Assembly: GCA_947034885.2 (NCBI GenBank)
Contig: OZ019759.1
Location: forward strand, 1,552,501-1,616,500
DNA length: 64,000 bases
Direction of reading: 5' to 3'
Source of the DNA: Thuidium tamariscinum
Taxonomy: Eukaryota > Streptophyta > Bryopsida > Hypnales > Thuidiaceae
Position numbers and translations under genes: made by a program. This document shows positions 11,051-22,300 of this stretch, one piece after another (position 1 is the stretch's first letter; every line of letters starts with the position of its first letter). Under the pieces are notes generated by a model. It saw only the letters and a list, made by a program, of their open reading frames with translations, had not been told where the DNA came from and searched no databases.

Positions 11051-12879
11051 TGTCACAATCCGAAAATGTCCAAAATATAGTGTTATATTATATCTTGCTA
11101 GAATAATCCGATTCTTTGATTTTTTTTTAAGCTTAAACATAGGAGTAGGACATATTAGAGCATTTCATTGTTTAAGGGGTTCCGAAACTAGAAATTCCGA
11201 AACTATGATCCATATTCCGGAAAATCCGGAAACAATCCGGATTCCGGAAATTTAGGGATTCCGGCTTTGAATGTTCTAGATATGGATTAGCAAACCATAG
11301 GGTCTCTTTATTGAGACAAAATGGTTAAGGAGGAAGATTACATTCTTTGTCCTTACCGGAAACTAGAACCCAGATAGTAGTCCAAAAGTATTTTGGTACT
11401 ATCGGCACTGGACCCGAAAATATTTAGGAACAGAAATGTTCCGTAAATATTGAAGATCCATCCAGGAATGATTGTGATCCGGAATGTTCCGGATAGGTTA
11501 AAGGATCTGGAATCAATCCGGAATGGATACGGATTAAGAGATCCGGAATCCGGAAATTGACCCGGAACGGGAGATTTGGACCCAAGCGGCAATCAAGACT
11601 ACTCTAGTTCACAAAGGCTTTTGCGAAGACACCAGGGAGTCAAAGTGGGAGCAGTTTGAAGATGGCGCATTGGGAGAGGTAGCTTAAAGGCTATCTCCAC
11701 TTAGTTAAATTTTATTTCTAGAATCTGAATCCGATTTTCAGAATGTGGATCCGGATTCTGGATTTTTAGGAGATCCAAATTTTTAGGGACAACTGGTTGT
11801 AACCATTTCGGATATCTTGGGGTGTTCACTGATTGATTGCCCTGATTTCCGTGGTGCCTTTTTGGCTTGTTAAGGCGTTGACTTTTGTTTTGATTTGGGC
11901 TTTTAAGGGGCAGACAAGTTAGTTGGCCTGTCATTCCTTCCTAGTGCATATTCCATTGTATTTCATTCCCTTCTTTAATCTGAGCCGGCGGATGGACATT
12001 CCAACTCTGACTTATGTTTGAGTCTCTCTTGGTGTGTTTGTTGGAGCGTTGAGAGGCAAGAAGGACGGGTGAGGAGGAATCCAGATACTTAGACAACTAA
12101 GGTCTGAATTGAGTGACTAGTTTCTTAGAACTTGGGTTTAGAGTTGTGCGTTTGTGCGTGGAGCCTTTAATTCGCCAGAACGGTGATCCGGTGTGAGCGT
12201 GGAGGAGGTTCCGGAACCACGGGGGTGGATCCGTGCGGAGCTAAGCAACCGCCAAGAGGAAAGTTTCCGTCCACTGGAAGGTCTGCCAACCACTGAGTCG
12301 ATCCGTGGAACTAGGAAAATACATCCTTTTGGGCTTAGATATCTTTGGATCTATTGTTGTGGTAAGGGTGAGTGAAAGTAGTCCTGAGTGACCTACTAAC
12401 CAGATTGGCCAAGATCCATCCGGGAAGTTGTGAGGATCCGGATCCACCCCTAATGCAACATCAGATATATTTGGGTGTCTTTGTGTGTTTTGTTTGAGAG
12501 GAGAGAGCGTGAGGTTTACGAGTGGTAAGTCCCTACACCTCTAAAGATCAAGAGAGGACCCCCTGAGGGTAAAACAAGGGTATCTAAAACCGATTATTGA
12601 GTGACGGAACCGGAATCCGGATTGAGACGGATCTCGGAAAGATATAATCCGGATCCAAAGCGGATCCGAAAAGAGTGGAGAGACGGATCCGGATTGGAAT
12701 CTGGACACAAGGTTGTGTTTCGGAAGAAAGTAATAACTTGGGGGTTTTGGGCTGGGAAACTTAGAAACCGGAAAACGCAACTAATAGTAACGTTTGGAAT
12801 CTCTTGGGACGATATTCCGTGTCATATTATCACGTTTGGGTGTGATAAAGGTTCTTTCTGCTTGACCGCGCGTACGACA
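11051..12879 (+). mobile_element. TGT...ACA element without ORF (LTR-like, 1.8 kb)
   Basis: It starts TGTCACAATCC and ends CGCGTACGACA. The 5-bp flanks are CACTG (11046-11050) and CACTA (12880-12884), a probable duplication with one change. The right half, from about 11880, closely matches 37700-38704, the 3' part of the ORF-bearing element at 31.3-38.7 kb, including the block TTGGGTGTGATAAAGG near the end. The left end shares TGTCACA.TCC with the same element. The left arm is dense in the palindrome TCCGGA. No coding frame is present. TG...CA ends and a 5-bp duplication are hallmarks of integrase-mediated LTR insertion, so this is best read as a solo LTR or an internally deleted copy. Confidence 0.7.
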
Positions 12880-14321
12880 CACTACAAGGTGAACCTTACA
12901 GAACTGGTGCATTAGAGTTGAAGTGCTGTTAACGCCATAGTCAAATAGATATTATAATGTTTCTGAATAAGATATAGAAGGTGTTAAAATATTTCGCAAT
13001 TGGCAGGGGAAATCGTGAAAGGCCGCATAGAAACTGACTACATGACGCGGATGACGAAAAAGACTACAGTCCTATAGGTAGCGTTGACAAATGCATAACT
13101 ATGCCATTGCGGTAATGTGCGTAAGCGGTTCCTAAAGCGGGATGGAAAAATGCGAATTAGGAAATGAACGCACAGTACTTTGGCATTCCCGTTTGTAGAT
13201 TACTAAGAAGGTCGTAGTAGGAGACAAAATTGAAAGAATGTCAGGTACGCATTTGGTTGGGATGGGAGTTAGAATTGTTTAGGATGGTGTGTTGTAGGTA
13301 TGGAACTGTCTTTTTGGAAGTGAAGTATTCTGTGAGAGTGGACTTCAATTGAGACGGAGTGGGGTCTTATTACCTTACGTCCCTCCTTTATGTTCTATAG
13401 GGTCATTTCCGCACACATGGAACATGTGATTGTGAGTCCGTCATGGTGTACTAACAGTCTCAATGTATGTATTTCTGAATGAGGCAGTTGAAATCACTGT
13501 CGTTAGTGAAAAGGAGTTGGTCATAATGCTGGTGTGCCTCGCTTTCAAGTTTTGTCTTGTTGGACACCCTTGGGTGCATTGAAGTTCGTGGTTATCTGTG
13601 GTTCTTGACAACATTCTTTCATCGTATGGGGGTAGAGAACGTACTGCAGAGGTAGAAGAAGTAGTTGCTGTTGTTAGCACTTGTAGTGCATCTTACAATT
13701 ACGTTGTAGCCTCGAAATGCTGATGAATTGTGTGGCTACATAGAGCGTTTAGACAAAATGGTTGTTGGAGGCACTTTTAGAAGCCAAACATGATGTGTGA
13801 GGGAACTTCTTTCTTTTGGAGGGTCTGGTAAAATAGTGTGGACAGAGGAAGCGAAGGAGCAATTTCGAAGCATAGAGGAATCTTGTGATGTGTCTTTCGA
13901 CTTGCATGCCAATGGACATGACGTATGTGATGGAGATTCATGAATGGCAGCAGACGGTCCACAACAAGATTTCGGTGCAAAAGACTACCTATTACAAGAA
14001 TCGCACGACGATGCAATGTATGAGGCGCAGACAAATGTAGGTGGACGCAAAGGCGGTCGGTGGTAAGTGCAATGGTATTTTTGGGGTCATGTTCTAAGGA
14101 GTGGACAAAATGGGAAGGTGATTTCAGTGGCAAAGGCATGATGGGGATAATGAATTGTTTAGTTTTGGGACGTTGGTATCGCTTTTATATGCCTAGTGTT
14201 AGGAGTCCATTATAGAAGGTCAGAGAGCGTGTGAAGTTTAAGAATGGTACCAAAAATTTGGTTAGGTATTTGGCAAAATAATACTCAATCTTTAACTAAA
14301 AAGGAAGATCGCACTTTATCA
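12880..14321. other. no recognisable feature
   Basis: Spacer between the ORF-less LTR-like element and the giant hAT element. Short open frames on the minus strand (for example near 13.4 and 13.8 kb) show no domain. The last 8 bases before 14330 are the target duplication of the hAT element. Confidence 0.4.
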
Positions 14322-14329
14322 TTATTTAC
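14322..14329. repeat. left 8-bp target site duplication (TTATTTAC)
   Basis: TTATTTAC directly precedes CAGGGTTG at 14330 and occurs again at 31224-31231 directly after CAACCCTG. An exact 8-bp match at both edges is the hAT superfamily signature and fixes the element ends to the base. Confidence 0.9.
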
Positions 14330-14344
14330 CAGGGTTGTCTATCC

Positions 14345-14880
14345 TGACGTGACGTGGGCTTTTCCCGTCAGGATGTCATGACGCGTCAGTCGTGACGCGG
14401 CAGGACGCGTCAGAGGCCGTCCCGAATGCTGACGGCGTCGTCGACAGCGCGGATGAAGTCCGTCGACAGCGCGCAGACGGCCTGTCGGCCGCCTCGACGA
14501 CTAGCCGTCGCGTGGACGGACAGAGCGTCCGCGGCTTTAGGGTTTAGGCGCGACGGCCAGGCCGTCGCCTTGACAGTTTTCTGTTCAGCGGACGGTCACG
14601 GCGTCCAGAGTCCGTCCACGCAGCGGGGACGGCCAGAGCGTCCGCGGCTTGTGCACTTTGACGGGACGGCCAGGCCGTCGCCTCGACAGTTTTCCGTTCA
14701 GCGGACGGTCACGGCATCCAGAGTCCGTCCACGCTGCGGAGACGGCCAGGCCGTCGTCTAGACAGCGGGACGTCCGCTGGACGGCCAGAGCGTCTGCGGG
14801 GACGGCCACGACGTCCCGTCCGCGGCTGTCCACAGTGCGCCAACGGACAGGCCGTCGACTGGACGACTGCTGCCAGGCCT
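14345..14880. repeat. GGCCGTC/GACGGCC array, left end and transposase promoter
   Basis: This GC-rich block holds many copies of GACGGCC and GGCCGTC in both orientations. The composite GACGGCCAGGCCGTCG occurs at about 14537, 14667 and 14740. The array stops just before a TATA box at 14887-14892. The subterminal position fits transposase-binding sites, as known for other hAT elements, and the position beside a TATA box fits a promoter element. Both roles are inferred. Confidence 0.75.
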
Positions 14881-14886
14881 TCACAG

Positions 14887-14892
14887 TATATA
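14887..14892 (+). promoter_or_regulatory. TATA box of the hAT transposase gene
   Basis: TATATA follows the motif array by a few bases and lies 220 bp before the likely ATG at 15107. A 58-bp intron (GTAAGT at 15023, acceptor CAG ending 15080) may sit in the leader. Two other genes of the element have a TATA box at nearly the same distance from ATG. Confidence 0.6.
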
Positions 14893-15163
14893 GCACAAGC
14901 CGTGTATTTGAAGGTCACTTTTCCTTGTTGATCTCTGCTCTTATGACCTGGTTGGCACATAGCCATTGCACTAGAGTGAAGTCCAAGATGAGTGTGTGGG
15001 AGGAACACTTGCTGTGAAAGCAGTAAGTGTTATTTCCACATCACATCCAAACAGAATACTAACCTGTTTTGTTTGTGCAGTTTCAAGTGAAGAACCAGTG
15101 GGAGTAATGGGAGGGGGGAGGACACAATGGGAACCCTAGTACAGGCTACAAGAGGATGGGAAA

Positions 15164-18100
15164 GTGGAATGCAAGTTCTGCAAAACGAAGAGTAGTTACC
15201 GCAAGGATCGCTTGCTTTTCCACTTGGGTTATACACGAAATGACACCCTCCCCGGAGTGAGAATGTGCAACAAGGCTAGTGCAGCAGTGAAGGCTATGTT
15301 TTTCAATTGTGGGGGGAATGTTCCTACGGTCTCCGAAGACGAAGAGGAACATGATGTGGAAGTGACATCACCGTCATCGAATCCAACGAGGGTGGTACGT
15401 GATCAAGAACTACCCAATGCTTCAATCTCAATTAGTGGAGGGGGAGGAAATACTTTGGGCCAAAATTCTCAAGTTCGATCATCAAAGGCGCCTGTCCCTT
15501 CTTCGACCCATAGTCGACCGCTGAGGCAATTATCCGTACAAGAAGGGATGGACACATCCAAAAAGCAAGTACTAGACAAGAAGTGGGCAAAGTTTTTCTA
15601 CGAAGCAAATATCCCATTCAATGTGGTGAGACACCCCGCTTTTGTGGATGCCGTGAAATCAACCTCCGAGTCCAGAGTTCTTTACAAACCTCCACCTTAC
15701 AATGCCATACGTACGAAGCTCATGACATCAACAAAGGAGGAAGTGGCTGCACTGGTAGCGGAGAATACAAGGGGGCCTATCCACAAGTACGGTGTCACTA
15801 TATGTTCTGACGGATGGGACAATGTCAGCCATCGGCCATTGATCAATGTAATGTTGTCGTGCACGAGTGGAGAAGTATTTTTGGGATCGGTGGACACTAC
15901 AGGCGAAAGCAAAGACGCTGTTTATGTGGCTAATCGCATGATCGATTACATTGACGCGGTGGGGGGACAGAATGTGGTGCAAGTTTGTACGGACAATGCG
16001 CCAAACATGCGTTTGGCTGGTACTCAAATTACTCGCGAATTCCCTCACCTATATTTCCAAGGTTGTTCCGCGCATGCACTTGACCTTCTACTTGAAGATT
16101 GGGGCAAGCAACTTTGGGTGGTCAAAATGGTGAAGAAAGCAAAATCAATCGTGAAATTCATTCGCACGCATCACATGCCACTCGCCATTTTCCGACGACA
16201 TTCTCCTAACCTCATGTTGAAGAATCCCATTGAGACACGTTTTGCGACCATATTCCTCATGATCAAGCGTTTGGCCGAGGTCAAGGAAGCCGTGGAATCT
16301 ACAGTCCATGATCCGCAGTGGAACGAATATGTGAGGTCCTCGAACGCTGCAATACACAATAAGGCAGAAAAGGTTCGACGTAGGGTTCGAAAGGACGAGT
16401 TCTGGAGGAGGTGTCTCAACTTTGTGCATATGGTAGAGCCTGTGTTGGTGGCTCTTCGAGAGTTTGATGGAAAACATCCGGTCATGGGCAAAGCATGGAT
16501 CGTGATGAAGAAGCTAGAAAAGCATGTTTTGGCTTTGAGGAATCGACCATTTTCATTGGAGGCAAATTATGCGGATCGTGCTGAATACGCGTTTTATGAA
16601 CGATGGGATTTGATGAAGACCGATTTGCACTACGCAGCTGCCCTGCTCAATCCATTCCTCCTTGATGAAATTGTACTAATAGACGATAACGAGGCAAAGG
16701 AGGCCATTCTTAGAGTACTACGCAAATTGGCAGTTGGAGGGTTGGGATATGCAGCCGCTTTGTTTGAGTACCAATCCTTTCGAGACCGTCGAGGCATGTT
16801 CGCTGGACTTCCCGATGTGAATACTTTGAATTTGGAGCCGCATGAATGGTGGGATCTTCTCGGAGCCGGTGCTCATACGCTTGCACCTATTGCAAGAAGG
16901 ATCCTCGCACAAGTATGTTCCGCATCATCATGCGAACGCAATTGGAGCATGTATTCATTTGTCCACAGCAAGTCTCGCAACAGATTGACATCTGAGCGCG
17001 CGGAGGAATTGGTTTACATTTATACCAATTCGAGGACTCTCAGGGAAAGGGGTGCGGCGGATGCAGCACGATGGTACACTGAGAACATGTTGTCCGAAGA
17101 TTCCATGACAACCGAATCAGATGGCTTGGATCGTGGTTCGGTTATGTCAGACGCTAACAACGATGACTCAGACGACAGTTCCAGTGGCGATGATGATCCA
17201 CCATTTCGGCCTTTGGGTGAAAGGCAAGAAAGGGGTCCCCTAATTGACGAGTCCGTATTTGACTTTGATGGCGCGGATAATGATGGAAATGACCACGGGG
17301 GAGATGAGGATGGAAATGACAACGGGGGAAATGATGGCAGTCCGTCATGGATGCCACGTACATCGATTGCGGGGTCAAGTGGTGGAAATCAAAACGAAGG
17401 GGTTGAAGCCCCACCTTCGCCGGTTATAGGGCCGATTGAAGAAGAAATGCGTACCCGGAGACATGAACATGTCGTTGTGGTAGAAAGACAAGGCGAAGAT
17501 GAGGTCGTTGCCACAGATCCCCCAGTGGCGCGGAACACTCGTAGCCACAGATCCCCCATTGGTGTCAAGATAGACTTTCGCACATTGCGTCGAGACACGA
17601 TCGGCGTGCGACCACAAGCGCCTAGCTTGGATGATCCACCCGTCCAAATTTCAGCACGGCCTTCATCTTCTAGAGTCCGCCCCAACCAAGAAACTCCATC
17701 AGTCGGTACACGATTGGCTGGTCTCTTCCCAACTCTAAATATGACCGAGCGAAGGAATGCACCTCCATCCTCAGAACAACCCGTTGCACTGCCTACACGC
17801 ACTACTAATCGACGCCCGCGGCCACGTGAAGAAGGCCCTACCAATGAACGAGTGAGTAGAAGAACACGTAGAAGGCTAAGAAGGGAAGAAGTGGCGAGTA
17901 TACCATTTCTCCGCGAAGGTCTTCACCCTGGACCGACGGGGCCTAGTGTGGATACCGCTGGAGATGGAGTAGGAGGGCGAACAATCCGCAGATTGGCTTC
18001 TATAGTAGGTGAAGGCTCAGACAGCCCTGACAACTCACCAAGCGAAGTCGGTAGGGCAACGTCCAATCATGATGATGAATCCATGGGTCCTAGTATAGGT

Positions 18101-18241
18101 GAAGATGGTGAAGTTCCGGGAGATAGTGATTATAGAGGGACTCGTAGAGGTCCTCCACCTGCACCTCAAGACAATCAAGCAACCACGCGAGAGGCTGCTG
18201 CAAGGAGCATGGCTCTTAATCGTACACGTGCAAGACGTTGA
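15164..18241 (+). CDS. hAT transposase (BED-like finger, DUF659, hAT dimerisation domain)
   Basis: This is the transposase that should mobilise the surrounding element by cut-and-paste in the nucleus. Residue numbers count from 15164. An N-terminal VECKFCK zinc-finger segment is followed by a DUF659 domain (about 150-320) with SDGWDN (Asp about 216) and VCTDNAPN (Asp about 277), and CSAHALDLLLEDWGK. The C-terminal hAT dimerisation domain holds SSCERNWS (Glu about 591). These fit the D-D-E triad. About 400 residues of acidic, Asn/Asp/Gly-rich, low-complexity tail follow. The frame is open upstream to 15140. An in-frame ATG at 15107 is cut off by TAG at 15137-15139, in a place where Gln (CAG) would fit. 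So 15164, a GTG, is not a real start: the gene either has one nonsense mutation at codon 11 or an upstream exon. Everything after that is intact. Confidence 0.9.
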   Translation: MECKFCKTKSSYRKDRLLFHLGYTRNDTLPGVRMCNKASAAVKAMFFNCGGNVPTVSEDEEEHDVEVTSPSSNPTRVVRDQELPNASISISGGGGNTLGQNSQVRSSKAPVPSSTHSRPLRQLSVQEGMDTSKKQVLDKKWAKFFYEANIPFNVVRHPAFVDAVKSTSESRVLYKPPPYNAIRTKLMTSTKEEVAALVAENTRGPIHKYGVTICSDGWDNVSHRPLINVMLSCTSGEVFLGSVDTTGESKDAVYVANRMIDYIDAVGGQNVVQVCTDNAPNMRLAGTQITREFPHLYFQGCSAHALDLLLEDWGKQLWVVKMVKKAKSIVKFIRTHHMPLAIFRRHSPNLMLKNPIETRFATIFLMIKRLAEVKEAVESTVHDPQWNEYVRSSNAAIHNKAEKVRRRVRKDEFWRRCLNFVHMVEPVLVALREFDGKHPVMGKAWIVMKKLEKHVLALRNRPFSLEANYADRAEYAFYERWDLMKTDLHYAAALLNPFLLDEIVLIDDNEAKEAILRVLRKLAVGGLGYAAALFEYQSFRDRRGMFAGLPDVNTLNLEPHEWWDLLGAGAHTLAPIARRILAQVCSASSCERNWSMYSFVHSKSRNRLTSERAEELVYIYTNSRTLRERGAADAARWYTENMLSEDSMTTESDGLDRGSVMSDANNDDSDDSSSGDDDPPFRPLGERQERGPLIDESVFDFDGADNDGNDHGGDEDGNDNGGNDGSPSWMPRTSIAGSSGGNQNEGVEAPPSPVIGPIEEEMRTRRHEHVVVVERQGEDEVVATDPPVARNTRSHRSPIGVKIDFRTLRRDTIGVRPQAPSLDDPPVQISARPSSSRVRPNQETPSVGTRLAGLFPTLNMTERRNAPPSSEQPVALPTRTTNRRPRPREEGPTNERVSRRTRRRLRREEVASIPFLREGLHPGPTGPSVDTAGDGVGGRTIRRLASIVGEGSDSPDNSPSEVGRATSNHDDESMGPSIGEDGEVPGDSDYRGTRRGPPPAPQDNQATTREAAARSMALNRTRARR

Positions 18242-18626
18242 GAGCATCTAGGGAAAAAAATGTCTCCATGTCATCTTATGTAATATTGTGTAAGGCTGAA
18301 TACCTTGCATGTGAAATTCGGCATAAATTATAAATACTACACATGCTTCCTGTGCTCATGTAGGGCGCATGGGTAGAAATTTTTTATCTTTACATGTCAC
18401 AAATTCTACAACGCAACAACGGATCCATTTATGCATATTTGTCCCAAGAAATGGAAATATTTGCTTTGTCGTTTGCCATGTGTTCTATACTCTTAAATTT
18501 GGATTCATTCTTCGAAGCTGGTTACCTACATGCTTGGATATTTTGAGATCATTATGGATTTTGCCATGTACAAGAAAACAAATGTAATCTGGAATATGGA
18601 GAAAATGATTGAAAGTACTGAATTAA

Positions 18627-19545
18627 CCCCTAAAGGACCAAGAGTCCCCTCGGGGAACTTTAAGAATTAGGGCAAGTACTTGTGACTTCAATTTTTAATG
18701 AATTTTATTGAAATTTTCACATAAGATAAAAAAACTGATTAGCTCCGTGGAAATATTCATTTTTTTTCAATTGGTGACTGGGAGCAAAAGTTATGCCATC
18801 ATAAACATTATTTTTATGTTGCCGGGCAGAAAAAAAATCTACAGAAACTTCAAAATTAAAAAAATAATTTTTTTTTCTTATAGATTATATTTTTGTCTAC
18901 AAGTAAAGCTTTGATTCATTCCATTTGGATTAGTAATGTGAAAGTTATGAACAATCTTGTTTTTCAGGCAATCTAAGCATCTTCTTGAAAAAATAACTTC
19001 TAGGATTCATTTGTGAATGCAATTTCCACAATTTTAAAAAAAAAATTGTTGGACAAGGTTGATTTTGTTTTCTAGAACAATCTCACCATTGGGATTATTG
19101 TGTTTCAATTCCATCTATGAGATATTTGCAATTTAGTTTTTCTTTCAATCTTGGACCTACATCTACTTGACAATTTTTTAAAGAATGACAAAAAGTCTTT
19201 ATTTTGTGAATTTTTTTTCCTAAGCTCTTAGCTCAATTTCTCAATAAAAAAATTTTAATTCAAGGTCTGTAGTGCAAAAAGATTACATAAATGGAGGACA
19301 AAGTCATTTGAAGTTGCAAACTAGTGTTTAAGAAAACTTTGTTTTCCAACTTTGAATGCTCATATCTTCCTATCTATACGGTCAAACTTCATGAAATTTT
19401 CACCACATCATCTTAGTTAAGTAAAGTTCAAGATCCTATGGTTAGATTCTAAAAATTTAGTTCAAATGTTTTTCATGGATGAATGGAACAAAAATGGCAA
19501 TTTTGAGTGGTTTTGGGTTGAAAAACGACCGTCGTCCTTTAGGGG
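18627..19545. mobile_element. TTAA-flanked MITE, piggyBac-like (919 bp)
   Basis: The ends are CCCCTAAAGGAC (18627) and its inverse GTCCTTTAGGGG (to 19545), each bordered by TTAA (18623-18626, 19546-19549). TTAA duplication and termini starting CCC are typical of piggyBac elements. The interior is AT-rich with no coding frame, so it is non-autonomous. It lies between the transposase and kinase genes and must have entered the giant element later, or travelled with it. Confidence 0.8.
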
Positions 19546-19890
19546 TTAACATGGCATTCAGTCCAAAATTTACGAAGGGACAGAACTACTCACAAATCCA
19601 CTCACCGGAATCATACTCGAATGGAACAAAAAGATTTACATATATTTATTTCAAAAAGGAGTTAGTACAAAATTCAGTGACGCAAAGTTCGTGGACTATA
19701 CTGTGGTAAAAGCAAGTACTAAGGTACGTCTACGATTACATTGCCACTAAAATACTATTCTCTAATCTTCATTCCTTGCTTGTTCTTGTAGAAGTGCTTG
19801 CTCCTTGCGGGCCTCGCGGTAGCAATCCACGGGTGGAGTCCAAAATAAGGGGGCGCCACTAATTCGTCCCACGGCGTATGTTACCGTGCG

Positions 19891-21423
19891 TCATTGTAGT
19901 GGGTCCTCTTTGCACAATTCGCCCAATGTGGCTTGAAATGTACCAAACGCTGTATGGTCGGGAAGCATTTGCGTATTTTCGCGGTCTTTCTTCCATATCT
20001 TCTCCGCAAGCTTCCCAACAGCATATCCGTCTGTATGTATACTAACACACGGTGCCCCATCTGCACGAGTGGGGGATACCGAAGTGCCCGCCTCTCCAGG
20101 AACATACATCAATTCAGGGGCCACCCACCAACGTTTCTGACGTGTAGCCCGCATTTGGCTTGCACATTGAAACTGGTACAAAGAATGGGTTTCTTCATTG
20201 ATACGACTAGCCATTCCCCAATCACATAGCCCAATCCACACTGTTCGCCCATCATCATTCGGAAAATGCAACATGATGTTTTCTGGCGTGATGTCGTTGT
20301 GGAGCACCGAAGATTGTTGCACCGCATCCACTATGCAAATTAACGCCCATGCAAGCTCGGTGCGGTTTCTACGATAAGCCAAGAGTCTTTTGGCTTCTTG
20401 CATCGTCTATGGAGTTGCATGGTAGGCAAGCTCCCCGATCTCAGCATAATCTCGGTTTTTCTGGTCCAATGCGAACATGGCTCCCAATGTTCCTCCATTC
20501 CACCATTGAGAATAACACTCCATGGTTATGTCATTTATAGCAAAAAATTTTATGACCCCTGGATGATTACATGGACAAACCAAAGCCTCGATGGACAACT
20601 TCTCCCGCGACTTCTTCAATTGATCCACATATAGGGCTGTCTTGCCCGCCAATTCCATCATGGGGGGAATGTGCCTTGAATTTTGGAGGCTCACTTTACG
20701 CACCCTCTCGTGCCCCCCTTGTTTGTTGTGGCTTGACAATGGAACCACCACCACTCCTCGTTCAAGAAATACCACTCCTCCCGCACCCGCTTGGCCTAGG
20801 GACAAGCTTTGGCTCTGCTGAAACCATGGGGCAGAGCGGATATTGCTGGAAGACAGCGCTCGCATTGCGTCATGCCACCAATACACCTTTTTGTGCAACA
20901 AATGCAATGCTTGTTGCTTCGGCGCTACATCTCGTTTGAAGCCCTTTACCGATGCGGCGACTTGGGCGATGTTGAAAACACAAGTTTGCACTTGTTCGTC
21001 AAGCCAACGACGGAAGTGTTCCTTTGTGCGATCTTCAAGCCACTCATCCTCGCCCATTGTTGTCCAAAACATGTGGGTGAATTTTTTTTTAATTGTCTCC
21101 ACCCCTTGCAATCCACGCGAGACGTAGGTCGTATTCAATTGAGCAATCGTATATTGCTCCAAAAAATCCAATGCCACTTCCTGCACTTTCCTGGTAGCAG
21201 CCTTCCTTCGCCAGTCGTCTGTATTCGTAACCTTGTGCCTCCGCCTGCTCTTTTTTTTCTTGGCCCCCGAAGATTCTCCTCCAACCGCACCACTGACCCC
21301 TTCTCCGGCCAATACTGCCTCTAATACGCAGTCAATGGATTCTGGAGACTGCTCACCAATAGGATCTCCGATGCCTGAAAACCACTCATCAACCTTGCGC
21401 TTCGACGCACCTCGCCCGTCCAT
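19891..21423 (-). pseudogene. Ser/Thr-type protein kinase gene with one in-frame TAG
   Basis: One frame runs from ATG 21421-21423 to TGA 19891-19893, about 510 codons, broken once by TAG at 20407-20409 (ATP-stop-TMQ; CAG would restore Gln). The first half has a basic N-terminal region (KKKKSRRRHK near residue 55, a possible nuclear signal). Then come a glycine-rich loop (LGQAGAGGVVFL) and an N-lobe ending near HPGVIKFF. The second half has the catalytic loop LHNDITPEN (HND for HRD, Asp about 377), CDWGMA for DFG (Asp about 401) and VAPELM for APE. The catalytic Asp and metal-binding Asp are kept, so an unbroken version could be active. A 52-bp intron with GT-AG ends (21425-21476) lies one base before ATG. 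It is cargo of the giant hAT element; substrate unknown. Readthrough of the TAG is possible but unproven. Confidence 0.8.
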
Positions 21424-21617
21424 TCTGAAAAAAAATATGCGATGGTAAAACCAAGGAATTAGGGTTCAGTACTCACAAATGTGAAAACTATCCCCCCTTC
21501 CTCAGCCGAGCCTCCTCGCAAGCACCCGCGCTCCCAAGCAAGGACTGCAACCAATCCAGGGCAAGAGAGCACCGTCAGAGCAGGAGAGACTCGTACAGAG
21601 TGGGGGACCTGGCCCAC

Positions 21618-21625
21618 CTTATATA
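21618..21625 (-). promoter_or_regulatory. TATA box of the kinase gene
   Basis: On the minus strand the sequence reads TATATAAG. It lies about 195 bp upstream of the kinase ATG and borders the GGCCGTC array that begins near 21640. The layout matches those of the transposase and RING genes. Confidence 0.65.
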
Positions 21626-21639
21626 GTCATTGGCGAGCC

Positions 21640-22075
21640 GTCGCATGGACGGCCGATCCGTCCAAGGAACTCGAAAGCTGTCGAGGGGTGTCGGGAACTC
21701 CGAGACCGTCGAGGGGACGCCCTGAAGCCGTCGAGGGGAATGTCGAGGACGATGAGGCCGTCGACGGGACGCACCCATCCGTCCCGGGAATTTCGAAGCC
21801 GTTGTGGGGACCGTCGAGGAACTGCGAGACCGTCGAGGGGACGCGCTTGCCGTCCTCAGAATTCGGAAGCCGTCGAGGGGAATGTCGAGGACGATGAGGC
21901 CGTCGACGGGACGCACCCATCCGTCCCGGGAATTTCGAAGCCGTCCAGGAAACCGTCGAGGAACTGCAAGACCGTCGACAGGACGCACAAGTTGTCCTGG
22001 GAATTCGGGGGTCCGTCGTGGAACGAGGCCGTCCACGCGACCCCACAGGGCGTCCCGGGAATTCTGAACCATTAA
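21640..22075. repeat. GGCCGTC/CCGTCGAGG array at the kinase promoter
   Basis: CCGTCGAGG and GGCCGTCGACGGGACG units recur in a dense block. A segment of about 75 bp around CCGTCGACGGGACGCACC occurs twice (about 21755 and 21900). It lies directly upstream of the minus-strand TATA box. Several long frames across it are by-products of its composition, not genes. Confidence 0.7.
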
Positions 22076-22258
22076 GGGGATCGTCGAGGAAGCACAGGGC
22101 GGTGAAGATGCCAGCGAAGACTTAATGGCAAGCCTCGTGCAACTGAAATTCCTCTACAAGGTAATAAGGTAACAGGCCAGAAACCGCCCATCTAAGGGCT
22201 GACACTGAATTTTGAGAAGGTCAAAAACCCAGCCTAAAGCCCTTGCCCAACCGAAGGT

Positions 22259-22300
22259 TTTAGGATTTAGGGTTTAGGGTTTAGGGTTTAGGGTTTAAGT
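22259..22300. repeat. telomere-like TTTAGGG tract (about 5 units)
   Basis: Consecutive TTTAGGG units, the Arabidopsis-type telomere repeat, with one variant unit (GATTTAGGG) at the left end. It lies inside the giant hAT element beside the kinase promoter array. Short interstitial tracts of this kind are common in plant promoters and also arise at repaired breaks. Confidence 0.8.

Noticed and set aside
14426-15017. Open frames of 99-122 codons on both strands in the GC-rich left array
   Set aside because: They come from the stop-poor GACGGCC composition; frames overlap on both strands and show no domain. The same holds for frames at 21481-22075, 25828-26353 and 30710-31112.
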